Part shown: one piece after another, positions 24,678 through 33,985 of the stretch
Layout of the letters: the number at the start of each line of letters is the position of its first letter
How positions within the stretch are numbered: the stretch's first letter is position 1
From: DATMRF01 sp035566435
GTDB lineage: Bacteria; Verrucomicrobiota; Verrucomicrobiia; Limisphaerales; UBA8199
Length of the DNA: 64,000 nt
NCBI GenBank assembly: GCA_035566435.1
Contig: DATMRF010000114.1
Coordinates: forward strand, 1-64,000
Reading direction: 5' to 3'
Translations under genes and position numbers: made by a program
The notes under the pieces: generated by a model
The model's input: the letters and a program-made list of their open reading frames with translations, nothing else
The model's database searches: none
Told to the model about the DNA's origin: nothing

Positions 24678-27128
24678 TTATTTCGGCAGACGCGCCTGAA
24701 CTTGCGCCAGGTATTCCTTGGCCAACTTGTTTTCAGGGTCGAGCCGAAGAGTTTCCTGGAATTGGGCCACGGCCTCGTCAAGCCGGCCTTGCACGACCAG
24801 CGCGACGCCCAGGTTCAAATGGGCCGGGGGATAATCCGGTTTGAGCTGAAGCGTCTGCTGAAATCGGGTGCTGGCCTCCGCGACTTGCCTATCGAACGCC
24901 AGCTCTTCGCCCAGAGCATAGAGTCCCTCCCAATACGTGGGCCGGAGCTGGACGGCCTTGCGAAATTGTTGAATCGCTTCGGCGCGGCGGTCGAGCTTCG
25001 AGAGCGATTTGCCGATATGATAATAGACGCGGTGGTCCTGCGGCAGCAGCCGGCGCGCTCGCTCGTAATCCGCCAACGCTAAAACCTGGTTGCCTTCGCG
25101 GTACTGCACCTGGCCGAGTTCGAGCCAGCCCTCGCTTAGATCGGGACGCAATGACACCGCCTCCGAGAGCGCTGCCTGCGCTTCACCCCACTTTCCCTGG
25201 CGCGCCAGCAGACGCCCGGTCTCAAACCAGCCGAGATGATGATGCGGAATCAGCTCGCGCACACGCTGCCAGTGGTTGAGCGCCCCGGGAAGGTCGCCCA
25301 CCGCTTCCAGGAATTGAGCGAAGTTTTCGTGCAGTCGAAAATCCTCGGGCGCGCGCTCGAGCGCTTCCAAATAGAGCTTGTCGGCGTTCTTCGCTGCTGT
25401 TCGGTCCATTTGCCGGCGCAAGGCGGTCAACTCGGAGCGGAGCTGAGCCATCCGCTCAGCATTGTTCGATTGGGTGCTCAACGGAGGTTGAGACATCCGG
25501 CGCAGCATGTCGTCGAGGACATCGGCACGGTTCCAATCCGTTAATCCCAGCCGCCGCTCGCAAAGCTCTTGCGACGCCCACTCCGGAACGCCACCGTTCC
25601 GCAGCGTCGTCGGCAAACAAAGCGCTACCTGACGGGCCCACGCAAGAGCGAGACGGTAATTCCCGCTAAAATTAAAGTGCACGTGCTCGTAAAACCATTC
25701 GTGCCCCGGGATTCCGTCCGGACTGTTGGTCGAAAAGAAGTTGGCGGCATCGCAGAAGGTGAGGTTCGGACCCGCAAACTCATTTGCCGCCTGGGTGATG
25801 ATCGCGTTGAGGCGGGATGTAGTGCGAAAGGGCAGGGCATCAAGGTCTCGGGCGAGAGTAAACTCTTTCGATGCAGCAGCGGGGTTGGTGGACGCCAGGT
25901 ACCTCTGGGCAAAGCGAAAATGCAGCTCCGCGTTATCAGGGTCGTCGTGAATCGCCCCCTCGTATGCCACCATCTCCGTACTGAGCAGGGACAGGCCGGG
26001 GCGGTCTCCCAGTAGGTTGGTTCGTGAACCCACGCGAATCGATTGGGGCGGGGACGGCCACGTCCCCGGTTCACCTCCTTCTACGTCTGCACCACGGGGA
26101 CTTGGCGGTCCCCGCCCCGCTGCCGACGTCGAGGCAAACGGAGGACAATCTTTTAGATTCACAGCGACGGTGTTCAAGATGATGTGTGCGCCCGCGCTCA
26201 GACCGGTCCGCAGGATGTCCTCGAGGTTGTTGCGGAAGTTGTGGCGAACGGCCTCACGGACAGGTGCCCCGGGTGCGACCTGGCTTTTCACAAACATTTC
26301 CATACCCGCCCACGAGGAAGCGCCAGCCTGCCCCCGCTTGAGCTTGCGGCCCAACGCGATGAACAATTGGCCTACGCGCGTCTTTTGAAGAGCCAGGTTC
26401 AAGCGAACAAACGTCAACGGTGGGGCGGCGGCCCCGAACACTGTCGTTGCCCCGAACGGGCCGACCATTTCGTTATTACCCATATATACTATCCAAATGT
26501 CCCCTTCGTGACGTGCACACTCCCGGGCGATAGGCAGGATGGCGTGAGAATTGATGGCCGTCATGGCGACGCAGACGACCTCGAAGTGCGCGTTCGGAAA
26601 CCGTTCCCGCAGCAAGACTTCCAAATAACGCCCGGCGCCGTAAGCAGGCCGCGGGTCGCCCAGTGCTGCCGACTCGCCCAGGAGGAAGATGCGGCAAGTG
26701 CCGGGGGGCTTATGGGCCTCCATTTTGACCGGAGCCGGGCTGCGGGCCAGCTCCGGCGGGAAAAACCGCAGCCCGAACTTATCGTTTTCCACGAGGAAAT
26801 CCCTCTCGCCGATACGGAGCGGTTTGAAGAAACTCGTTGGGTACCCGTATCCGGCCACTCGGAGGCCAAGTTCCAGGGCCGCAAGCAGCACCAGCGGCAC
26901 CAGCACCAGCGCCGCCAGTCTGAAGACCCATTTTCGTGAGGCAGAAACGGTGACGACGGGTCCTCGCACCAAAGGTTCCGTCTCCGAGGCAGGGCGCGTT
27001 GTCCCCAACGCGCCGTCAAGGGGTTGACGCTCCACTGTGGGGTTTGGCTTCGGTTGTTGGTGTCTTCGCTTCACCGTTAACGGGTGCAGCAATGAAACTG
27101 CATTCATGTCTGGTCCGCAACCTGCCAA
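24678..27128 (-). CDS. Membrane-anchored SGNH-hydrolase-like protein with TPR repeats
   Basis: 816 residues. One N-terminal membrane helix (AALVLVPLVLLAALELGLRV, about 70-90) is followed by an SGNH-like domain (about 140-520): IFLLGESAALGDP as block I, YMGNNEMVGPFG as the Asn block and HFNFSGNYRLALAW as the His block. From about 570 on, TPR repeats run to the end (PEDFRLHENFAQFLEAVGD; GWLELGQVQYREGNQVLAL; HLNLGVALVVQGRLDEAV). About 30 residues (RGPPSPRGADVEGGEPGTW and flanks) come from a palindromic element at 26044-26121 inserted in frame. The start could be Met8. The family may act on cell-surface glycans; this is inference. Confidence 0.72.
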   Translation of the reverse strand: MAGCGPDMNAVSLLHPLTVKRRHQQPKPNPTVERQPLDGALGTTRPASETEPLVRGPVVTVSASRKWVFRLAALVLVPLVLLAALELGLRVAGYGYPTSFFKPLRIGERDFLVENDKFGLRFFPPELARSPAPVKMEAHKPPGTCRIFLLGESAALGDPRPAYGAGRYLEVLLRERFPNAHFEVVCVAMTAINSHAILPIARECARHEGDIWIVYMGNNEMVGPFGATTVFGAAAPPLTFVRLNLALQKTRVGQLFIALGRKLKRGQAGASSWAGMEMFVKSQVAPGAPVREAVRHNFRNNLEDILRTGLSAGAHIILNTVAVNLKDCPPFASTSAAGRGPPSPRGADVEGGEPGTWPSPPQSIRVGSRTNLLGDRPGLSLLSTEMVAYEGAIHDDPDNAELHFRFAQRYLASTNPAAASKEFTLARDLDALPFRTTSRLNAIITQAANEFAGPNLTFCDAANFFSTNSPDGIPGHEWFYEHVHFNFSGNYRLALAWARQVALCLPTTLRNGGVPEWASQELCERRLGLTDWNRADVLDDMLRRMSQPPLSTQSNNAERMAQLRSELTALRRQMDRTAAKNADKLYLEALERAPEDFRLHENFAQFLEAVGDLPGALNHWQRVRELIPHHHLGWFETGRLLARQGKWGEAQAALSEAVSLRPDLSEGWLELGQVQYREGNQVLALADYERARRLLPQDHRVYYHIGKSLSKLDRRAEAIQQFRKAVQLRPTYWEGLYALGEELAFDRQVAEASTRFQQTLQLKPDYPPAHLNLGVALVVQGRLDEAVAQFQETLRLDPENKLAKEYLAQVQARLPK
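26044..26121. repeat. Palindromic element inserted in frame in the SGNH-TPR gene
   Basis: The left arm GGGGACGGCCACGTCCCCGG and the right arm CGGGGACTTGGCGGTCCCC pair around a loop of about 30 bases. The sequence is a close relative of the intergenic hairpin at 15137-15216. It lies within the reading frame without breaking it and adds a low-complexity Gly/Pro/Ser-rich stretch. Confidence 0.8.
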
Positions 27129-27502
27129 TTCAACCCTTCAGGTTTTCGACGCACCTTGCAGAAGTCAGGAAGCAGGAAAAACAATAGCCTCGAACCGCAG
27201 GAACAATCGCATGCTTTTTTGGCTAGCGACGCTGGGCTCCGTAACATTTCGGATAGCGTCCTGACGTTCGCCTCTGGGAAAAAACCTGAAAAATTTATCA
27301 AGATTTTTGTTGCCAAGAAATCGCGGCGCGCTATACTTTTAACAATTACCACAACTAGTAGTATGCCAGAAGCCCCCCCGAGACTGGCTTTGTTCAAGCC
27401 AGGGAAGCCCGTTGCCAGTAATGGTTCCTCGTACACACACGGGGCGAGCCTTCTGTGCGGCTGCCGGTTTGGTCGTTTGTAACCTCAACCTCAATCCAAA
27501 GC
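27129..27502. other. Intergenic leader region upstream of the giant repeat protein
   Basis: No gene is seen. The region separates two divergent genes and holds a plausible sigma-70-type promoter for the 27503 gene. The leader of about 160 bases downstream of that promoter shows no riboswitch I can name. Confidence 0.45.
27310..27337 (+). promoter_or_regulatory. Putative sigma-70-type promoter
   Basis: TTGCCA (27310-27315) and TATACT (27332-27337) are separated by 16 bases, upstream of the giant exported-protein gene at 27503. Consensus matching only. Confidence 0.45.
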
Positions 27503-30500
27503 ATGAAAAGATCCCTCAAGATTATTAGCGGCGCACTGTTGGGCGCTGCTTGGAGCGGTGTTCTCTTCGCTGGGAACGTGACCTATACCTTCGAGGTGGC
27601 CCCAGACCCTCTCGTAGACCCCGAGTTCACCAATGCCCTTGTTGTCGGCTCACACAGCTACGCTTACGGCACCCCGAACTGGCAAATCTGGTCCAGCGGC
27701 GCCGGCGCAAATGTGGGTGGCAACCCGGGCGGCTATTTTTCCATCTCCGATGCCACCAACGGCGGCCAAGGCCTCGCCTTCGTCTTTCCGGACATTGACG
27801 CCGGTGCGCCGTTGAAGGGCTTCGTTATGGACATGGACGTCCGGGCAGGCAACGGCACTTTGGGCCGGCCAGCCGACGGCTTCAGCATCAGTTTTGCCCG
27901 CTCGGGCGATCAGGTGCTGGTTAACGCCACCAACGGAGTATATAACGGCTTTGCCGGCGGCGACGACCTCGCGACTGCGCAGGGCACCGCGGGCAGTGGT
28001 GACGCCGAGAACGGCACCAAGACCGGTGTATCCATCGTCTTCGACGCCTGGCAGGGTAACTTTCTGGCGGATACACCGCCCAATAACGGCGTTGCTGGCA
28101 CCAGCAACGACCGCGAAGGTATTGCCGTCCGCATAGACGACGTGACGCTCATTCAACTCAACCTGATTAACAACCGGAACGGGGTGGATTGCGTGCCAAC
28201 GCCGCAAACCACTTTGGCCGACAACGGCAGCGGGTTGAGCATGCAAACCGGGACCAACTCCTTCGTGCTTACTGGCTCAGGATGTACGAGGACCTACGGA
28301 GCGACCGACGCTTCGGGCACGTATGCGAACCTGGTCTGGCAGCCATTGCACGTCCAACTGGTGCCCACCCTAACCAATACGTATAACGTGCACGTGACGT
28401 ACAAGGGTACTCTGGTGCTCGACACCAACTTGCCGACTTACAACGCTTTCGAGGGCCGATTGGTCCTCGCCGGCCGCACGGGTGGAAACAACCAGAACTG
28501 TCACATCGATAACATCCACCTGGTGACATTGCCGAGCACCAATGCCACGCTCCTTAACATTGTGGGGTTGCTCAACGGCTTCCAGTTTACCATTCAAGAC
28601 AAAACGAATGGCGGGTTCGCATCCTACTTGACCAACGTTACTTCTGCGAAGTTCGATGGCGTGGAAGAGATCGCAAGCCCCAACATGCACATCGCATACT
28701 CCACAGTCACGGGAGATCCGAACGGCCTGTCGGTCGGCGTTTATACTCAGGCAGTATTCCTGGTGCCGAGCTCGGTGCATTCGGTCTCCCTCGCCTGGAA
28801 GGACAGTTTCGGCGCAAGCAGCTTCGGCAACTTTACCTTCACGGTCCCGCCATGGCTCGTACTTCCGCCCAGCGCCGCGCTGCCGCTTTCAGCGGTCGAT
28901 CTGACCAAGCCCGGCTTCCTCATTAAGCCCTACCAGACCCTGCAGTTGCAGCCGAACCAGGTGCGCTGGAATGAAGAAATGGTGGCGGGTTTGCATGGCC
29001 CGAACATCGTTGGCGCATCGACCGGGTTCACTACTGAGAACGGGGCGCTGGTTTGGAACGGTCCGCTGGATTTTGCCAACCTGGGCGCCGTAGCGCCGGG
29101 TGCGGTGGGGTCCGGCTTCTTCCCGAATGCCGATCTCAATTCTTCTTTGGACGCGATGGGCATCGGCAAGAACTATCCCTCGGGTGCCGTTTCAGGCCGA
29201 ACCGCCTACAGTTATGCCGACAACTCTGCGATGGAAATTTTCAGCTACGTCTATTTCCCGACGAGCGGCCTCTATAACTTGGTGATCGGCAGCGACGACG
29301 GCTACGAGTTGACCGTCTCCGGCAACCCGCGCGACCGCATGGGGGCGCTGATTGGCACCCTCAACGGCAGCCTGCTGCCCACCTCCGCGGCGAGCCTTAG
29401 CTTCTCGGCGATCCACCCGACGGTTGTTTCCGTGCCGGGTGTTTACCCGATTCGTTTGTTGTGGGAGAATGGCGGCGGCGGCTGCGGGCTCGAGGTTTAT
29501 ACGGCGCCGAATTTTGGCGTCACGGCCGTCCCGGGCGTCAACGCCTTCCTGCTGAACGATACCAACAACACGGCCTCAGGCAATGCGTTGATGGCTTTCC
29601 GCGCGCTGGCCGCCGGCCAAAGCTCGCCGCCCTACGTCAGCAAGGCCGTGCCCGTGCGCGACGCCATGGACGTCTTCTATAATCAGAAAAACGTCATCGA
29701 ACTCACGGATGGAAGCTTGACCGTCGCCAGCGGCTCCGTGGCGCTTACGGTCGATGGTGTGGCGACGCCCACTACGGTGACCACCCCAGGAGGCGGCATC
29801 ACCCACATAGTTGAAACCGCGGTGCCTAATAGGACGGTTGGGCTGCACACCAACGTGTTGTCCTTCCAGGACAACCTGGCCAACAACTACGCTTACACCT
29901 GGTGGTTCACGGTCATGGGCACTGCCAACGGCATGGCTGCTGCCGATCCGACCAATACTCCTGCAATGATCCCGGTCGCCAACCGGGTTGACCCGAGCAC
30001 CCTTAGCACGCCGGGTTTCACCGTCAATTCCCATCAGATGCTCTTCAAGGAACCGAACGTTAGCGGCACCGCCGAGCTCGAACTCCAAGGTCTGCTCGGC
30101 CCCAACATCGCCGTCATCCTCGGGCAGAACACGTTCCACTTCAACACGCCGATGGATTACCGCTTCGCGTCCGGAACCGGGGCGGGCGGAGGAGCCGCCG
30201 GTGAGTGGGCCGTTGACAACGATATGGGTTCGGCCACGTTTGGCTTCCAGCCGCAACGGGGGAGCTCGGCGGGGAACAATATCGACAACTGCGTTCTCGA
30301 AATCGGGTGCTACCTGAATTTCCCGGCCGCCGGTAATTACCTGATGAACCTCAACAGCGACGACGGCGGCAAAGTCACCAGCCCGAACAGCAAATACCTG
30401 TTCGATAAGATGGGCACCATGCTCGGTTTCGCCGACGTGGGCCGCGGCATTGCCGGACCTCCCGGCGGCGTCCCGAACGGCGGCACGCCTTTCTTGATTA

Positions 30501-33500
30501 ACATCCCGGCGGCGGGTGCTTACCCCTTCCGTGTGGTCTGGGAAAATGGCGGTGGCGATGCCGCGCTTGAATGGTCGGTCTGGGTGCCCCAGGCGGATGG
30601 CACGGTCGTCCATGAGCTCATCAACGACCCGAGCGCGCCGATTCCGATCCTGGCATCCCAGGTCAGCTCCGTTCAACCTGGTCCGTATGTCAGCTACGCC
30701 AACCCGACCGACCACCAACAGGGCGTCCCCTGGTTTGCTCCGCCCATCGTGAAGATCACCGATGGCCCGGCCCTAACCACCGACCCGACGAGGATTGATG
30801 CACTGCTCGACGACGGCGTTGCCACAACCTTCAGCGTCCCGCCCAAGGTGGGCAGCGTGACGACGGTGATCCAGCAACTGGATCCCAATAATCCGCAGGT
30901 GTTCGGCCGCAATCACACCAACACTCTGATCTTCCATGACAGTGCGGGCACTTCCTACACCAACAGGTGGTCCTATAGCGTGGTTGGCACCGGCCAAGGT
31001 TCGGACGCCAGCACGCCTGGCACCATCGCGCCGTACAACCTCGTCACGGTTCCGGCCAGCTTGACGGTGCCGATCGCTTCGCTGGATCTTACCCAGCCGG
31101 GCTTCCGCATCAAATCGTATATGACGGCGAATGGCAACAATAACACGCCCGTCTTCACCGAGCAGCAATTCGCAGGGATGCAAGGCCCGAACCTTGCCGT
31201 CGGCACGCCAACGCCGCCCGCCGGCTATTGGACCTGGACGAACGCCATTGACTTCACCATTTCCCAGCTCAATGGCCCGAATTCGAGCAGCGCTGAGTGG
31301 AACTACGACTTCGCATGGACCAATAACGGAACCAGCGTTTTCGACCCGTTGGTGAGTCCGTTGATGGGCAATGGCTCTGTCCCGGAATCGGATTTTGGTT
31401 TCGTCAACAATCCGCCGGGCACAACGGTGCAGATGAACAACTGTTCCCTGATGATCGGCGCGTACCTCGTGTTCCAACAGAACGGCACCTACATCATGAC
31501 TGTGGGCTCCGACGATTGCTTCAAGCTTACCGTCCCCTACGGCGGTAATATCTGGAACATGTCGGGCTTGCTGGTTGGTGATTGCAACGCGGGTCGCGGC
31601 TCCGCTGGCGCGGGCTTTGGCTCTCGTGGCGGCCAAACGTGGTGTCCGTTCGTCGTCACCAACGCGCCCTGTGCCATTCCGTTCCGACTCCTGTATGAAA
31701 ACGGCGGTGGCGGCGGCGGCGTCGAATTCAACATCTGGCAACCTCTGGCCGATGGCTCGGTGGCCTACATGCTCGTGAATGACCAGTTCAATCCCGGGTC
31801 GATCCAGGCCTTCCAGACCACCACGGCGGTTCAGCCACCTTACGTGTCGTTCATGAACCCGCAGCCGCCTCTCCAGTACGGACCGCAGCGGCCGGACTTC
31901 GCGCTGTCCCAAAACAACACTGCAGCGGTTACTGGCACGAACAACAGCCCGGTTTCGCAAGACTTCGTCTTCGGCTTGTCCAATGCGGGAACCGGCGTTG
32001 ATACCAACCAACCGATGTCGCTCACCTTCATGGGCATCGCGCAGCCGTTCCTTCTCGCGGTGTCGAACAATACTCTCTACGTGACGCGGCCGGCCAATAG
32101 CCCTCAATGGTGGCCGTCGGGCGCGTTTGGTCCACTCGTGTTTAACTACACAGACAGCAGTGCCCAGGCTCGGGTGATCAACCTCGGAACCGTGCTGACG
32201 CCGTTCTGGGGCACGCTCGCCACTGGCTCGGTCACGCTGCAAGACCAGAACAGCCCTGGCTTCAAGATGCGCATTTATGCGCTGGATGACCTCGGCTTCC
32301 AGGATATGAATAACCGTTACCATAATGCCGAGCAGGCGCTGACGGGGATTTGGGGTCCGAACGTCGTTAACCCGGCGAACAACCCCACCAACGCGAATGT
32401 CGGTGGTTACTTCATCTATCCGGGCGCAGGCCCCAGCAATGGTGTCGTTAACTTTGACTTCACTGCCGGGAGCGCGGATGGTAACTTTAACGCTCCAAAC
32501 TTCCCGGCGTTTCCATGGCCGGGCATCAACAGCCTCGCAACCGGCAACAAGCAAAACAGCTTCGTGGGCGAGTTCCTGTCTTACGTGACGTTCCCCAGCA
32601 ACGGCGTCTATACGCTGGGCGTCTCAAGCGACGACGGCTTCCGGCTGATCAGCGGCTGGACTCCGCCATCCCCCAACGGCGCGTTAGTCGTTAATTCGCC
32701 CGCGGCTCTGGCCGGTTCGAAGGCCGCCGCCCAGGACCCGACCTGTAGCTCGTACATCCTGACCAATACGGTCACGGCCAACCTGGCGGTCGCCTACGGG
32801 CCATACACGGTTTCCTCGAATGCGCCGTACGCCGCGCCCAACGAATTCGGCAGCACGAACTTCCAGGGCCTCGGCTTCAGCGTCGATGGCTGTCTTATCA
32901 ATAGCAGCGCGAATCTTGCCGGCAAGGTCGCGCTCATCTTCCGCAGCCCGTTCTGCGCTACGCAGCAGAGGGTCGCCAATGCCCAGGCGATGGGCGCGGT
33001 CGGCGTCGTAATAGTCAATTACCCGACCGTCTATACCAACGGGGCGCCCTCCCAGCTGCCCATCGAAGTCGATGTAAACACGCCGCCGCAGAACATTCCG
33101 CATATGTTCATCGAATGGGCGGACGGCTTGAAGCTCTTGGCGGCTGCACAAACGAACCCGCCAAACGTTAGCCTTACCCCGATACAATTCGTCGTGAATC
33201 CGCCGGCAGGTAACGACGTGCTCGGCCAGGCTGACTTCGGCAAGGGCGCCAGCGACGTGCTGTTCCCTGTCGTGGTTTCACAAGCGGGCACCTACCCGCT
33301 GCGCCTCACCTGGTTCCAGGGCGGCGGTGGCGCTAACTGCGAGTTCTTCCAGGTCGTCAACGGAACCCGCATCCTCGTCAACGACACGGTCCACGGCTCG
33401 CCGTTGAATGCCTACTGGCAGTTGCAGACAGCGGTTGTTCCGACCATCAAAATCGTGAACAACCTCAACGGCACGGTAACCATCACCTTCACTGGCGTCC

Positions 33501-33628
33501 TCCAGAGCGAGAGCAACCTCACTTCGCACACCTGGGTGGATGTAGCGGGCTCGCCGACTTCGCCGTATACGATCCCGGTCCCGCCAACCGCCACGCCGGT
33601 TTATTACCGAGCCAGCTCAGGTCCGTAG
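27503..33628 (+). CDS. Giant exported repeat protein (PA14-like modules plus PA domain)
   Basis: I use the ATG at 27503 (MKRSLKIISGALLGAAWSG), giving 2041 residues with a signal peptide. Residues about 20-370 resemble an L-type-lectin/LamG beta-sandwich. Four long repeats then follow. Each opens with a segment like LDLTQPGFRIKSYMT, has a M/L-x-GPN(I/L) motif, and contains a PA14-like core ending in SDDG (YNLVIGSDDGYEL; YLMNLNSDDGGKV; YIMTVGSDDCFKL; YTLGVSSDDGFRL). The last repeat also contains a protease-associated domain (AGKVALIFRSPFC, ANAQAMGAVGVVIVNY). The end carries a module ending VYYRASSGP. PA14 folds bind glycans; I infer an adhesin or polysaccharide-binding surface protein. A strong terminator follows. 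Confidence 0.8.
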   Translation: MKRSLKIISGALLGAAWSGVLFAGNVTYTFEVAPDPLVDPEFTNALVVGSHSYAYGTPNWQIWSSGAGANVGGNPGGYFSISDATNGGQGLAFVFPDIDAGAPLKGFVMDMDVRAGNGTLGRPADGFSISFARSGDQVLVNATNGVYNGFAGGDDLATAQGTAGSGDAENGTKTGVSIVFDAWQGNFLADTPPNNGVAGTSNDREGIAVRIDDVTLIQLNLINNRNGVDCVPTPQTTLADNGSGLSMQTGTNSFVLTGSGCTRTYGATDASGTYANLVWQPLHVQLVPTLTNTYNVHVTYKGTLVLDTNLPTYNAFEGRLVLAGRTGGNNQNCHIDNIHLVTLPSTNATLLNIVGLLNGFQFTIQDKTNGGFASYLTNVTSAKFDGVEEIASPNMHIAYSTVTGDPNGLSVGVYTQAVFLVPSSVHSVSLAWKDSFGASSFGNFTFTVPPWLVLPPSAALPLSAVDLTKPGFLIKPYQTLQLQPNQVRWNEEMVAGLHGPNIVGASTGFTTENGALVWNGPLDFANLGAVAPGAVGSGFFPNADLNSSLDAMGIGKNYPSGAVSGRTAYSYADNSAMEIFSYVYFPTSGLYNLVIGSDDGYELTVSGNPRDRMGALIGTLNGSLLPTSAASLSFSAIHPTVVSVPGVYPIRLLWENGGGGCGLEVYTAPNFGVTAVPGVNAFLLNDTNNTASGNALMAFRALAAGQSSPPYVSKAVPVRDAMDVFYNQKNVIELTDGSLTVASGSVALTVDGVATPTTVTTPGGGITHIVETAVPNRTVGLHTNVLSFQDNLANNYAYTWWFTVMGTANGMAAADPTNTPAMIPVANRVDPSTLSTPGFTVNSHQMLFKEPNVSGTAELELQGLLGPNIAVILGQNTFHFNTPMDYRFASGTGAGGGAAGEWAVDNDMGSATFGFQPQRGSSAGNNIDNCVLEIGCYLNFPAAGNYLMNLNSDDGGKVTSPNSKYLFDKMGTMLGFADVGRGIAGPPGGVPNGGTPFLINIPAAGAYPFRVVWENGGGDAALEWSVWVPQADGTVVHELINDPSAPIPILASQVSSVQPGPYVSYANPTDHQQGVPWFAPPIVKITDGPALTTDPTRIDALLDDGVATTFSVPPKVGSVTTVIQQLDPNNPQVFGRNHTNTLIFHDSAGTSYTNRWSYSVVGTGQGSDASTPGTIAPYNLVTVPASLTVPIASLDLTQPGFRIKSYMTANGNNNTPVFTEQQFAGMQGPNLAVGTPTPPAGYWTWTNAIDFTISQLNGPNSSSAEWNYDFAWTNNGTSVFDPLVSPLMGNGSVPESDFGFVNNPPGTTVQMNNCSLMIGAYLVFQQNGTYIMTVGSDDCFKLTVPYGGNIWNMSGLLVGDCNAGRGSAGAGFGSRGGQTWCPFVVTNAPCAIPFRLLYENGGGGGGVEFNIWQPLADGSVAYMLVNDQFNPGSIQAFQTTTAVQPPYVSFMNPQPPLQYGPQRPDFALSQNNTAAVTGTNNSPVSQDFVFGLSNAGTGVDTNQPMSLTFMGIAQPFLLAVSNNTLYVTRPANSPQWWPSGAFGPLVFNYTDSSAQARVINLGTVLTPFWGTLATGSVTLQDQNSPGFKMRIYALDDLGFQDMNNRYHNAEQALTGIWGPNVVNPANNPTNANVGGYFIYPGAGPSNGVVNFDFTAGSADGNFNAPNFPAFPWPGINSLATGNKQNSFVGEFLSYVTFPSNGVYTLGVSSDDGFRLISGWTPPSPNGALVVNSPAALAGSKAAAQDPTCSSYILTNTVTANLAVAYGPYTVSSNAPYAAPNEFGSTNFQGLGFSVDGCLINSSANLAGKVALIFRSPFCATQQRVANAQAMGAVGVVIVNYPTVYTNGAPSQLPIEVDVNTPPQNIPHMFIEWADGLKLLAAAQTNPPNVSLTPIQFVVNPPAGNDVLGQADFGKGASDVLFPVVVSQAGTYPLRLTWFQGGGGANCEFFQVVNGTRILVNDTVHGSPLNAYWQLQTAVVPTIKIVNNLNGTVTITFTGVLQSESNLTSHTWVDVAGSPTSPYTIPVPPTATPVYYRASSGP

Positions 33629-33985
33629 GCAGGGCCTGAAACGTCTCCGGTAGAGATTCGACCGAACGTTTAGATTCGATTCAAAAAGGCCGGATGCCCA
33701 GAGAGGGTATCCGGCCTTCCTCTTTGTTTGTCCTCGTCGTCCTCGTAATCGTCGTAATCGATCTGCCTCCAGCTAGGATTCGAATCACATGTGATCGGTT
33801 CGTGCGCGAAGGAAAGTTCCAGAGGACAGCCGCACTCCAAGACGCAAGCGCGCGTCGGCTGTCGTTCATGCGCCCGAAGGTTTTGGAGAGTGCGGCTGTC
33901 CTCTGCCGCTTTGGATGCCGATTTGAGGGCGTGTCTGACGGTTTTAGTTGCACGCTGCGCCCCCTGATCTAGTTTGGGCTCGCAA
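33629..33985. other. Intergenic region with terminator and simple repeats
   Basis: Contains the terminator at 33686-33724 and a (TCG)n/TAATCG simple-sequence block at 33730-33761 related to the one at 38290-38375. No gene is supported. Confidence 0.5.
33686..33724 (+). terminator. Rho-independent terminator after the giant gene
   Basis: Stem AAGGCCGGAT pairs with ATCCGGCCTT around a 13-base loop, followed by CCTCTTTG. It lies 58 bases after the stop of the 27503 gene. Confidence 0.8.

Noticed and set aside
27340..27502. Riboswitch in the leader of the giant gene
   Set aside because: I could not fit the leader to any riboswitch class I know.
29576..32554. Very long open frames on the minus strand across the giant repeat gene (380 and 593 residues)
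   Set aside because: They mirror the GC-rich third positions of the plus-strand gene, have Arg/Gly/Val-rich composition without motifs, and the plus strand encodes clear repeated domains.
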